A stretch of 64,000 nucleotides of DNA, from positions 111,683-175,682 of the forward strand of contig NZ_JAPMXC010000006.1 in assembly GCF_026624755.1 (NCBI RefSeq), given 5' to 3'. Source of the DNA: Robbsia betulipollinis. GTDB taxonomy: Bacteria > Pseudomonadota > Gammaproteobacteria > Burkholderiales > Burkholderiaceae. The translations under genes and the position numbers were made by a program. Shown piece after piece: positions 1 through 8,139 of the stretch (positions are counted from its first letter, which is position 1; the number at the start of each line of letters is the position of its first letter). The notes below the pieces were generated by a model that was given only the letters and a program-made list of their open reading frames with translations, was not told where the DNA came from and did no database searches.

Positions 1-716
1 CCTACGACCCGTTCGCGACGCATCCGCTCCAGGCGCTGCTGGCGCCCTCGGTACACCACTGGTTCGGCACCGACCAGCTGGGTCGCGACGTTTTCTCGCG
101 GGTGCTGACCGGCGCGCGCGACGTGCTCTCGGTCGCGCCGCTCGCGACCCTGCTCGGCGCGCTGGGCGGCACGGCCATCGGTTTGCTCGGGGGCTATCTC
201 GGCGGCTGGATCGATCAGGTGATCGGCCGGATCCTCGACGCGCTGCTGGCCTTGCCGCTGGTCATCGTCGCCTTGCTGGCGCTGGCCGCGCTCGGCGGCA
301 GCGATCTGACCATGATCCTCGTGATCGGCGCGACCTTCGCGCCCTTGACCGCGCGTACCGTGCGCGCCGCTGTCCTCTCCGAGCGCCACCTCGACTATGT
401 CGGCGCGGCGCAGGCGCGCGGCGAATCCACCCTGCGCATCCTGTACGCGGAAATCCTGCCGAACGTGGCGACGCCGATCGTCGTCGAGGCCGCCGTGCGG
501 CTGGGCTACGCGATCTTTACCGTCGCGACGCTGTCCTTTCTGGGTTTCGGCACGCAGCCGCCTTCCGCCGACTGGGGCCTGACGCTGTCCGAGAACTACA
601 CCCTGCTCGCCGGCGGCGCCTGGTGGACGGTGGCGTTCAGCGCCGCCGCCACGGCCTCGCTGGTCATCGGCGTGAATCTGGTCGCCGACGCACTGCAACG
701 CACGGTGACCCGATGA
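1..716 (+). CDS. Dipeptide/oligopeptide ABC transporter permease (DppC/OppC family), 5' truncated
   Basis: Inner-membrane permease subunit of a peptide-type ABC importer. The reading frame is open from base 3, so the start lies outside the window. The visible N-terminal part carries the family hallmark GTDQLGRDVFSRVL just before the membrane domain. Hydrophobic segments follow, with the cytoplasmic EAA-type loop around GAAQARGESTLRILYAEILPN and then FLGFGTQPPSADWG, typical of DppC/OppC. The stop overlaps the start of the ATPase gene as ATGA, so the two are translationally coupled. The substrate cannot be read from the permease; dipeptides, oligopeptides or glutathione-like peptides are all possible. 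Confidence 0.9.
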   Translation, partial: YDPFATHPLQALLAPSVHHWFGTDQLGRDVFSRVLTGARDVLSVAPLATLLGALGGTAIGLLGGYLGGWIDQVIGRILDALLALPLVIVALLALAALGGSDLTMILVIGATFAPLTARTVRAAVLSERHLDYVGAAQARGESTLRILYAEILPNVATPIVVEAAVRLGYAIFTVATLSFLGFGTQPPSADWGLTLSENYTLLAGGAWWTVAFSAAATASLVIGVNLVADALQRTVTR

Positions 717-2974
717 GCGTTTCCCCGCCTGTTCCGTCTTTTCCAGCCCCGACCGGCCGCGACGCCGCGCTGTGTTTCGACGCGGTGACGGTGAGCTATC
801 GCGTCCGCGGCGCGACGCGCGACGTTCTACACGCGCTGTCGCTGCGTATCGCTCCCGGCGAGGCGTATGGGCTGGTGGGAGAATCGGGCTGCGGCAAATC
901 GACGGTCGCGCTGGCGGCGGTGCGCTACCTGCCCGCGGGCGGACGGCAAACCGGCGGTCGCATCCGGATCGCCGGTCAGGCGCTCGACACGCTCGATGCC
1001 GCCGCGCTGCGGCGCCTGCGCGCCCATACGGTATCGATGGTCTACCAGGACGCCGCGCGCGCGTTGAATCCTTCGCTACGCATCGGCGTCCAGCTGCGCG
1101 AGGCGTTCGCGGCCGCGGACGATGCGCACGCCGCCGACACCCGCGCCGCGGCGATGCTCCGGCGGGTGCGCTTCGACGATCCGGCGCGGGTGCTGGCGTG
1201 TTACCCGCATCAGCTTTCGGGCGGCATGCAACAGCGCGTGGTCATCGCGATGGCACTCGCCACGCAGCCCGCCCTGCTGATCCTCGACGAACCGACAACC
1301 GGTCTCGATGCCACGGTCGCGGCCGACATTCTCGATCTGCTGCGCGAGATCCGCCGCGAGCAGGCGATCGCGATGCTGTTCATCAGCCACGACCTGGCCG
1401 TGATCGAGGCGATGTGCGACCGGGTAGGCGTGCTGTACGCCGGCGAGCTGGTGGAGGAAGGGACCGTGGCCGCCGTCCTGCACGGGCCTCGCCATCCGTA
1501 CACCGTGGGACTGCTGCGCTGCCTGCCGCATGGCCGGCGCCGGGACGGGCAGCCGCTCGAGACGATTCCGGGCGCGCTGCCCCCCATCGGCACCCGCCCG
1601 GCCGCCTGTATCTTCGCCGACCGCTGCACCCTCGCGCGAGCGCGCTGCCGGAGCGACGCCCCGCCGCCGTACCGGGTCGACCGGACCGGAGACGCGACCT
1701 CGCACGGCATCGCGGCCGACGCCGGGTCCGCGCCGTCCGACGCGCCCGAACACACCAGCCGCTGCCACTACCACGCCGAAGCCGCGGCGCTGCCGCCGAT
1801 AGCGGCGTCGGCACCGCTTGCCCCTTCGCACCCGGCGTCCGCCGCGCCGGACGTCGGGCGCGCGGCGTCCCCCGCCCTGCGCGTTACCGACCTGAGCAAG
1901 ACCTTCGACACACGGGACGGCTCCTTCACCGCGGTCGAACGCCTCTCGTTCGATTTATGGCCGGGTGAAACGCTCGGACTCATCGGCGAATCGGGCAGCG
2001 GGAAATCGACGCTCGCGCGCCTGCTGCTCGGCCTCGAAAGCCCCGACGCCGGCGGCGACATCGCCATCGACGGCGAACGCGTCGCGTCGCGCGTGACGCA
2101 GCGCAGCGCGCGGCAGATCCGTGCGTTACAAGTGATTTTTCAGAATCCCGACAGCGCGCTCAATCGTGCCTGGACCGTGCGCCGCCTGGTCGCACGCGCG
2201 ATCCGTGCACTCGAACCGGCGCGCCCATGGCACGGGTGGCGGCGCGCCGATGCCCTGGCGCGCCGTGCCGCGCGGCAGCGGACGCTGACCGCGTTGCTCG
2301 CCGCGGTGCGCCTGCCGGCGGACGTTCTCGACGCCCGCAGCGCGGCACTCTCCGGCGGACTCAAGCAACGCGTCGCGATCGCGCGCGCCTTCGCCGGGGA
2401 GCCGCGCGTGGTCATCTGCGACGAACCGACCTCGGCGCTCGACGTCTCCGTGCAGGCCGCGATCCTCAATCTGCTGACCGCCCTGCAACGCCAGCGCGCC
2501 GTGAGCCTGCTGTTCATCTCGCACGACCTGGACGTGATCCGCTATCTCGCCGACCGGATCGCGGTACTGTATCGCGGTCGCCTGATCGAAATCGGCCCGC
2601 TCGACGACGTGCTGGCCGGCCCGCGGCACCCCTACACCGCGCAACTGCTGGCCGCGCACCGGCGCGGCGGCGGAAACCCGGGCAGCGCGGCGGGTGCCCC
2701 GGTCCTCGCGCAGGATTCGCGCGCAGCGGCTGAAGCAACTGAAGCAGTTGTAGCGGCTGTAGCGGCTGTAGCGGTCGCGCCGCCCGCCGCGCCGGAAGCA
2801 CCCGCCGCGGCGCATCGCCGGATGGATGGACCGGGATGCGCGTTCGAGCCGTCCTGCCCGTTATCGCTCGGCGCGCGCTGCCGCGACGTCGCCCCGCCGC
2901 TGGCCGACCTGACGCCCGGACATCAGCTTGCCTGTCATCTGCCGGTGGCGGAATTGCCAGGCGCCACCTCATGA
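713..2974 (+). CDS. Peptide ABC transporter, fused double ATP-binding protein (DppD-DppF type)
   Basis: A 753-residue ATPase in which the two nucleotide-binding subunits, normally separate DppD and DppF, are one chain, as in GsiA-like proteins. Domain 1 has Walker A GESGCGKST (residues 56-64), signature LSGGMQQR (about 168) and Walker B LLILDEPTTGLD. Domain 2 has Walker A GESGSGKST (about 425), signature LSGGLKQR (about 546) and Walker B VVICDEPTSALD. Each half ends in an oligopeptide-transporter C-terminal region with a Cys motif (FADRCTLARARC; FEPSCPLSLGARC). The ATG at 713 overlaps the permease stop by 4 nt and is chosen over upstream in-frame codons. An Ala/Val-rich linker in the second half is encoded by a 9-nt tandem repeat. 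Confidence 0.92.
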   Translation: MSVSPPVPSFPAPTGRDAALCFDAVTVSYRVRGATRDVLHALSLRIAPGEAYGLVGESGCGKSTVALAAVRYLPAGGRQTGGRIRIAGQALDTLDAAALRRLRAHTVSMVYQDAARALNPSLRIGVQLREAFAAADDAHAADTRAAAMLRRVRFDDPARVLACYPHQLSGGMQQRVVIAMALATQPALLILDEPTTGLDATVAADILDLLREIRREQAIAMLFISHDLAVIEAMCDRVGVLYAGELVEEGTVAAVLHGPRHPYTVGLLRCLPHGRRRDGQPLETIPGALPPIGTRPAACIFADRCTLARARCRSDAPPPYRVDRTGDATSHGIAADAGSAPSDAPEHTSRCHYHAEAAALPPIAASAPLAPSHPASAAPDVGRAASPALRVTDLSKTFDTRDGSFTAVERLSFDLWPGETLGLIGESGSGKSTLARLLLGLESPDAGGDIAIDGERVASRVTQRSARQIRALQVIFQNPDSALNRAWTVRRLVARAIRALEPARPWHGWRRADALARRAARQRTLTALLAAVRLPADVLDARSAALSGGLKQRVAIARAFAGEPRVVICDEPTSALDVSVQAAILNLLTALQRQRAVSLLFISHDLDVIRYLADRIAVLYRGRLIEIGPLDDVLAGPRHPYTAQLLAAHRRGGGNPGSAAGAPVLAQDSRAAAEATEAVVAAVAAVAVAPPAAPEAPAAAHRRMDGPGCAFEPSCPLSLGARCRDVAPPLADLTPGHQLACHLPVAELPGATS
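2726..2779 (+). repeat. 9-nt tandem repeat inside the ABC ATPase gene
   Basis: Six consecutive 9-nt units related to GCGGCTGTA, two of them identical (2753-2761 and 2762-2770). They stay in frame and encode an Ala/Val/Glu/Thr-rich linker between the second ATPase core and its C-terminal Cys motif. This is a slippage-prone minisatellite whose copy number could vary between strains. Confidence 0.75.
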
Positions 2975-3142
2975 CGGCGGCGCGTTTTCCCGCCCACTGA
3001 TCCGTTTTCCTTCACGCTTCACGGGCAGGCATAGCACCTGTTTTCCTGCCTGACGATCAGCGCAGTCTGAACTTTTCCACATCGACGTTTCCTGTTGCAA
3101 AAACAGGACGGACAATCGATACGTTGTACGAAACGATATCGA

Positions 3143-3167
3143 TTGCCAAAACAATTTTGCTATCTTC
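3143..3167 (+). promoter_or_regulatory. Conserved 25-bp block upstream of the first porin
   Basis: A block matching 21 of 25 bases with 4577-4601 upstream of the second porin. It has the form TTGC-C/A-AAAACAA-Y-TTTG-Y-TATC-K-TC and lies 80 nt before the start codon. It is the AT-rich part of the leader, so it probably contains the promoter or an operator shared by the two porins. The exact -35/-10 assignment is not clear by eye. Confidence 0.5.
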
Positions 3168-3246
3168 GCTACAGCTTTTCGCAAAGCCGATCCGCGCTTC
3201 GGACACACCGTCGCCGGGCACTTTCTCATCGAATGGAGGATTACTC

Positions 3247-4362
3247 ATGAAGAAATCATTGCTGATGACCGCCGTGCTGTGCGCGTTTGCCGGCGCATCC
3301 CATGCGCAGAGCAACGTGACGCTGTACGGCGTGCTCGATCAGAGCATCGGCTGGCAGAACAACGCCGGCGGAAAATCGCTGATCAATACGTCCAGCGGCG
3401 CGATGCAGGGCAGCCGTTGGGGTCTGCGTGGCACGGAAGATCTCGGTGGCGGCCTGAAAGCGATCTTCGTGCTCGAAAACGGTTTCGACCTGGGCAATGG
3501 CGAGTCACTGCAAGGGGGCAGGATGTTCGGCCGTCAGGCTTTCGTCGGCCTGTCCAGCAACGATTTCGGGACGCTCACGCTGGGCCGCCAATACGACGCG
3601 CTCGTCGATTTCGTCGCACCGCTGACGATCGCTTCGCGCGGCGCCGGCGGCATCGGCGCGCATTATATCGACTTCGACAACCTCGACAATTCGCACCGCG
3701 CCAACAACGCGATCAAGTACACCAGCGCGAATTACGGCGGCTTCTCTTTCGGCGGCACCGTCAGCCCCGGCGGCATCGCCGGCAAGCCGGGCAAGAACCT
3801 GGTCTGGTCGCTGGGCGCGAACTACGCGAACGGGCCGCTCGTGGTCGCGGCAGGGTATCTCCGATCGAAAGACCCGGCGTTTTCGGTCATTCCTCGCATC
3901 ACGAAGAATGTTTTCAACCTGACCGGCGACGCCACCCTGGTCGACATGCCTGGCTTGCATAGCAACTACCGCGTCGCCGCGGGCGGCGCCTCCTATACCT
4001 TCGGACCAGCCAGGATCGGCGCCGTGTACAGCGATGCCCGACAGGACACCACCCTCGCCCCGCTGGAAATGAGCCAGCGCGCGAAGACCGCGGAGGTCAA
4101 TTTCGGCTATCAGCTGACGCCTTCGTTGAGCACGGGTCTGGGGTATGGCTATACGGCGTTGAGAGTGCTCGACAAGACCCGCAAATACCATCAGGTTTCC
4201 GCCGGCACCAGCTATGCGCTGTCCAAGCGCACCGACGTGTATCTGATCGCCGCCCTGCAAAAGGCCAGCGGCGACGCCGCCCGTGCTGCGCTGAACGGTC
4301 TCGCCCCGTCCTCGACGGACAAGCAGGTTTCGGCGCGCGTCGGCATTCGCCACAAGTTCTGA
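3247..4362 (+). CDS. Outer-membrane porin, Gram-negative (OmpC/OpcP-like) type, paralog 1
   Basis: A 371-residue general diffusion porin. It starts with a Sec signal peptide (MKKSLLMTAVLCAFAGASHA, cleavage after SHA), then the betaproteobacterial porin opening QSNVTLYGVLDQSIGW. The body contains MQGSRWGLRGTEDLGGGLKAIF, GRQAFVGLSS and FGTLTLGRQYD, and the chain ends in RHKF, whose terminal Phe is the BAM recognition residue. The family forms 16-stranded trimeric barrels. The ATG at 3247 follows GGAGG at good distance; upstream in-frame codons have no signal peptide. It is followed by a close paralog in the same orientation. Substrate selectivity cannot be read. Confidence 0.95.
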   Translation: MKKSLLMTAVLCAFAGASHAQSNVTLYGVLDQSIGWQNNAGGKSLINTSSGAMQGSRWGLRGTEDLGGGLKAIFVLENGFDLGNGESLQGGRMFGRQAFVGLSSNDFGTLTLGRQYDALVDFVAPLTIASRGAGGIGAHYIDFDNLDNSHRANNAIKYTSANYGGFSFGGTVSPGGIAGKPGKNLVWSLGANYANGPLVVAAGYLRSKDPAFSVIPRITKNVFNLTGDATLVDMPGLHSNYRVAAGGASYTFGPARIGAVYSDARQDTTLAPLEMSQRAKTAEVNFGYQLTPSLSTGLGYGYTALRVLDKTRKYHQVSAGTSYALSKRTDVYLIAALQKASGDAARAALNGLAPSSTDKQVSARVGIRHKF

Positions 4363-4383
4363 TCCAATAATTCAGGAAAACGA

Positions 4384-4419
4384 ACGATCTTTTTCCGTGC
4401 CGTCACGGGGAAAGATCGT
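4384..4419 (+). terminator. Long stem-loop after porin 1 (possible terminator or 3'-UTR structure)
   Basis: Arms ACGATCTTT (4384-4392) and AAAGATCGT (4411-4419) are perfect complements. Inner arms CCGTG and CACGG close a 4-nt loop, giving a stem of about 16 bp with two G-T pairs. No T-tract follows on the plus strand, so classical intrinsic termination is uncertain; it may protect the porin mRNA 3' end. Confidence 0.5.
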
Positions 4420-4576
4420 CCACTGGATCCATCGGACATTTTCAGCGCTTCCCTAAGCGAATTACCCTGCCGCGTCGACCTTTCCTGACGAAGCAAAAAC
4501 GCGCGAAACGCACCTCTCCCCCAAGGTGTCTCGTAAATCACACGTCGTCGAAAATCCCTGTTTTTCCAGCGTGTGT

Positions 4577-4601
4577 TTGCAAAAACAACTTTGTTATCGT
4601 C
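4577..4601 (+). promoter_or_regulatory. Conserved 25-bp block upstream of the second porin
   Basis: Counterpart of 3143-3167, 21 of 25 bases identical, 82 nt before the second porin start. The near-equal distance to both start codons suggests a common promoter or regulator-binding site. Confidence 0.5.
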
Positions 4602-4682
4602 TCCCCAACTTCTCGCGAAGTCAGCCTGACACACACAAAAAAACCGGTGTCCGGCGCCTTTCAATCGGATGGAGATCGAGCA

Positions 4683-5789
4683 ATGAAGAAAACACTGATC
4701 GCGGCGGCCACGCTGTGTGCATTCACCGGCGCCGCATCGGCGCAAAGTTCCGTGACGCTGTACGGCGTCCTGGATCAGGGCATCGGCTGGACCAACAGCG
4801 CCGGCGGCGGCAAGCAGATCGGCATCACCGACGGCAATCTGCAGGGCAGCCGCTGGGGCCTGCGCGGCGCGGAGGATCTGGGTGCCGGATTGAAAGCCAT
4901 CTTCGCGCTGGAAAGCGGCTTCAACGTCAGCGATGGCCGCTTGACGCATGGCGGCGCCCTGTTCGGCCGTCAGGCCTTCGTGGGCTTGAGCAGCGCGACC
5001 GCAGGTACGGTGACGCTCGGCCGGCAATACGATTCGCTGACCGATTACGTCGGTCCGTTCGCCATGGGCTCGCAGTGGGCCGGCGCGACCGGCGCCCACC
5101 CGTTCGATTTCGACAATCTGCACAATAGCCGCGCGGCGAACGGGGCATTGAAGTACACCAGCTTGAATTACAGCGGTTTCACGTTCGGCGGCACCGTCAG
5201 CCCGAACGGCGTGACGGGGCATCCGACGAAGAACATCGGCTGGTCGGTGGGTGCCGGGTTCGCCGACGGACCGCTGCAACTCGGCATCGCCTATCTGCGC
5301 TCGAAGGATCCGAGCTACTCGGTGCTGGCCCAGCCACTGCTAACACCCATCAATCAATTCGGGCCGGAGGATAGCAGCCGCCACGCCACCCTGGCCGCCG
5401 GCGGCAGCTATGCCTTCGGGCCGGCGGTGATCGGCCTGACCTACAGCAGAACGCAGGACGAGTTCGCACAGGCGGTACCGGGCAACGTCCCGGAATCCAC
5501 GCTTCTGCGCGCGCAGAACGGCGAAATCAGCCTGCGCTATCAGATGACGCCGGCCCTGCTCGCGGGTGCGGGCTACGGCTATACGAAGATGTCGCGGGAC
5601 GGTCAGGGAAACCATTTGCATCAGGTTTCGCTGGGCACGGTCTACTCGCTGTCCAAACGCACAGCCGTCTACGCGAGCGGTTCGTTCCAGCGCGCCAATG
5701 CCGGTCACAAGGCGGCGCTGTACAGCCTCGACGAATCCGCGAACAATCGCCAGATCGCCGTCCGCGTGGGCGTGCGGCACCGCTTCTAA
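4683..5789 (+). CDS. Outer-membrane porin, Gram-negative type, paralog 2
   Basis: A 368-residue porin closely related to the preceding gene. It has the signal peptide MKKTLIAAATLCAFTGAASA, then QSSVTLYGVLDQGIGWTNS, LQGSRWGLRGAEDLGAGLKAIF and GRQAFVGLSS, and ends in VGVRHRF with a terminal Phe. The ATG at 4683 is preceded by a purine-rich GGAGATCGAGCA leader. Divergence from paralog 1 is concentrated in mid-protein segments, as expected for surface loops. A strong intrinsic terminator follows. Confidence 0.95.
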   Translation: MKKTLIAAATLCAFTGAASAQSSVTLYGVLDQGIGWTNSAGGGKQIGITDGNLQGSRWGLRGAEDLGAGLKAIFALESGFNVSDGRLTHGGALFGRQAFVGLSSATAGTVTLGRQYDSLTDYVGPFAMGSQWAGATGAHPFDFDNLHNSRAANGALKYTSLNYSGFTFGGTVSPNGVTGHPTKNIGWSVGAGFADGPLQLGIAYLRSKDPSYSVLAQPLLTPINQFGPEDSSRHATLAAGGSYAFGPAVIGLTYSRTQDEFAQAVPGNVPESTLLRAQNGEISLRYQMTPALLAGAGYGYTKMSRDGQGNHLHQVSLGTVYSLSKRTAVYASGSFQRANAGHKAALYSLDESANNRQIAVRVGVRHRF

Positions 5790-6141
5790 AGGCATCGAAG
5801 GCGGCGTCGCGGCCGCCTGCCAACCGGAAAGGACGCCTTGGGCGTCCTTTTTTCATATCCCGTCCGCACCGCCCCAACCCTGGCGTTTTCGGCGAGTGTT
5901 GCGCAAACACCCTGACGGCAGCACTGGCTTTTTTTTGCATTCCCACATGCGCTGACATTGGCATAACATACAAGTCATGTAGACCCCTTCCAGCTTTCCG
6001 CGGCCATCCGTCCTCCCGGACGATGCATGATGGAACGATCCAAAGGGGCGCGGCACCTAATGCGAATCTTGGCAAGACAGAAATGTCGGAGAGCGCGTCC
6101 GCCTTCTCCGACATGACGTTCCACGTTGGCGAGGGAAAAGC
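5790..6141. other. Intergenic region between porin 2 and prkA
   Basis: 352 bp. It begins with the porin terminator (5828-5853). The rest is the long leader of prkA and contains an 8-T run (5929-5936) and the small inverted repeat TACA-N5-TGTA near 5970-5982. I see no coding sequence. A sigma-54-like TGGC...TTGC pair at 5925-5938 has the wrong spacing. Confidence 0.6.
5828..5853 (+). terminator. Rho-independent terminator after porin 2
   Basis: Stem AAAGGACGCC / GGCGTCCTTT with a 3-nt loop (TTG), running straight into six T residues. This is a textbook intrinsic terminator 39 nt past the porin stop. Confidence 0.9.
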
Positions 6142-8064
6142 ATGGATATCTACAGCAGTTTCGCAAGTCGCTTCGATAAATCCCGCGAGGAGGAATATTC
6201 GCTGGAAGAGTATCTGGAGCTGTGCAAGCAGGACGCGGCCGTCTACGCGACGGCGAGCGAACGCATGCTGATGGCCATCGGCGAGCCCGAAAGCCTCGAC
6301 ACGCGAAGCGATCCGCGGCTCTCGCGGATCTTCGCCAACAAGGTGATGAAGATCTATCCGGCGTTCCGGGAATTCTACGGCACCGAGGAAGTCATCGAAC
6401 AGGTCGTTTCCTATTTCCGGCATTCTGCGCAGGGCCTCGAAGAGAAGAAACAGATTCTCTATCTGCTCGGCCCCGTGGGCGGCGGCAAGTCGTCGATCGC
6501 CGAACGGCTGAAACAGTTGATGGAGCACATTCCGTTCTATTCGATCAAGGGTTCGCCGGTCAACGAATCCCCTCTCGGTCTCTTCGACCACGATGAGGAC
6601 GGTCCGATTCTCGAGGAGCAGTTCGGTATTCCGAAACGCTACCTCAAAAACATCATGAGCCCCTGGGCGGTCAAACGACTGCACGAATACAACGGCGACA
6701 TCCGGCAGTTCCGGGTGGTCAAACGCTACCCGTCGGTATTGCGACAACTGGCGATCGCCAAGACCGAGCCGGGCGACGAGAACAACCAGGACATCTCCTC
6801 GCTGGTCGGCAAGGTCGACATCCGCAAGCTCGAACAGTTCTCGCAGGACGACGCGGACGCGTACAGCTATTCGGGCGGCCTGTGCCTGGCGAATCAGGGA
6901 TTGCTCGAATTCGTCGAAATGTTCAAGGCGCCGATCAAGGTGCTGCACCCGCTGCTGACCGCCACCCAGGAAGGCAATTTCAAGGGTACCGAGGGTTTCG
7001 GCGCGATTCCGTTCGACGGCATCATTCTCGCGCACTCGAACGAATCGGAATGGAAGACCTTCCGCAACAACAAGAACAACGAGGCGATGCTGGACCGCAT
7101 CTACATCGTCAAGGTCCCCTACTGCCTGCGCGTCAACGAGGAGATACGGATCTACGAAAAGCTGATCCGCAATTCCTCGCTCGCCGAGGCGGTCTGCGCG
7201 CCAAACACGCTGAAGATGATGGCGCAGTTCTCGATCCTCACCCGGCTGCACGAGCCGGAGAATTCAAGCATTTTCTCGAAAATGCAGGTCTACGACGGGG
7301 AGAATCTGAAGGATACGGATCCGAAGGCCAAGTCCTATCAGGAATATCGGGACTTCGGCGGCGTGGACGAGGGCATGAACGGCGTCTCCACCCGCTTCGC
7401 TTTCAAGATCCTGTCGCGCGTTTTCAATTTTGATTCGTCGGAGGTGGCCGCCAATCCCGTGCATTTGATGTACATCCTCGAACAGCAGATCGAGCGGGAG
7501 CAGTTTCCCGGGGAACAGGAACAGAAGTACCTGTCCTTCATCAAGGACCAGCTGGCCGCGCGCTATGTCGAGTTCATCGGCAAGGAGATCCAGACCGCTT
7601 ATCTCGAATCGTATTCCGAATACGGGCAGAACATCTTCGACCGCTACGTCACCTACGCGGATTTCTGGATACAGGACCAGGAATTCCGGGACCATGACAC
7701 CGGAGAAAGTTTCGATCGCGCCTCGCTGAACGCGGAACTCGAGAAAATCGAGAAACCGGCGGGCATCAGCAATCCCAAGGACTTCCGCAACGAGATCGTC
7801 AACTTCGTGCTGCGGGCGCGGGCGGGCAACGCCGGCAACAATCCGCACTGGACCAGCTACGAGAAATTGCGGCGGGTCATCGAGAAGAAAATGTTCTCGA
7901 ACACCGAGGAACTGCTGCCGGTGGTTTCCTTCAATGCGAAGGGTTCGGCGGAGGAACAGCGCAAGCACGACGAGTTCGTCAACCGGATGGTGACCAAGGG
8001 CTATACGCCCAAGCAGGTCCGACTGCTGTGCGAGTGGTATCTGCGCGTGCGCAAGGCATCGTAA
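6142..8064 (+). CDS. prkA: PrkA/YeaG-type serine protein kinase
   Basis: A 640-residue cytoplasmic protein of the PrkA family, an AAA-type ATPase domain joined to a C-terminal kinase-like region. The P-loop GPVGGGKSS begins at residue 110. Family segments ANKVMKIYPAF, GSPVNESPLGLF and DGIILAHSNESEW are all present, and length matches E. coli YeaG (about 640). ATG 6142 has a GAGGG ribosome-binding site about 6 nt upstream. It is the first gene of prkA-yeaH-spoVR, a module linked in enterobacteria to nutrient and stationary-phase stress. The protein substrates are not evident. Confidence 0.95.
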   Translation: MDIYSSFASRFDKSREEEYSLEEYLELCKQDAAVYATASERMLMAIGEPESLDTRSDPRLSRIFANKVMKIYPAFREFYGTEEVIEQVVSYFRHSAQGLEEKKQILYLLGPVGGGKSSIAERLKQLMEHIPFYSIKGSPVNESPLGLFDHDEDGPILEEQFGIPKRYLKNIMSPWAVKRLHEYNGDIRQFRVVKRYPSVLRQLAIAKTEPGDENNQDISSLVGKVDIRKLEQFSQDDADAYSYSGGLCLANQGLLEFVEMFKAPIKVLHPLLTATQEGNFKGTEGFGAIPFDGIILAHSNESEWKTFRNNKNNEAMLDRIYIVKVPYCLRVNEEIRIYEKLIRNSSLAEAVCAPNTLKMMAQFSILTRLHEPENSSIFSKMQVYDGENLKDTDPKAKSYQEYRDFGGVDEGMNGVSTRFAFKILSRVFNFDSSEVAANPVHLMYILEQQIEREQFPGEQEQKYLSFIKDQLAARYVEFIGKEIQTAYLESYSEYGQNIFDRYVTYADFWIQDQEFRDHDTGESFDRASLNAELEKIEKPAGISNPKDFRNEIVNFVLRARAGNAGNNPHWTSYEKLRRVIEKKMFSNTEELLPVVSFNAKGSAEEQRKHDEFVNRMVTKGYTPKQVRLLCEWYLRVRKAS

Positions 8065-8139
8065 CGCACGCCGTGGTGCCGGGGCGCCGGATCCGGCGTC
8101 CCGTTTGCGCACCCATGTTTCTTTGCAGGAGACGGTATC

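Larger units (their letters stand above)
4363..4682. other. Intergenic region between the two porins
   Basis: 320 bp without a gene. It holds a long hairpin (4384-4419) just after the first porin stop and the conserved 25-bp block (4577-4601) upstream of the second. Between these is AT-richer sequence with no recognisable ORF. The layout suggests the whole unit, promoter plus porin gene, was duplicated. Confidence 0.7.

Noticed and set aside
5925-5938. Sigma-54-like promoter (TGGC...TTGC) upstream of prkA
   Set aside because: The GG and GC doublets are one base too close; sigma-54 tolerates almost no spacing change. The E. coli homologue is nitrogen/sigma-54 linked, so the idea was tempting, but the sequence does not support it.
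5969-5982. Operator palindrome TACA-N5-TGTA upstream of prkA
   Set aside because: Only 4-bp arms; too short to distinguish from chance.
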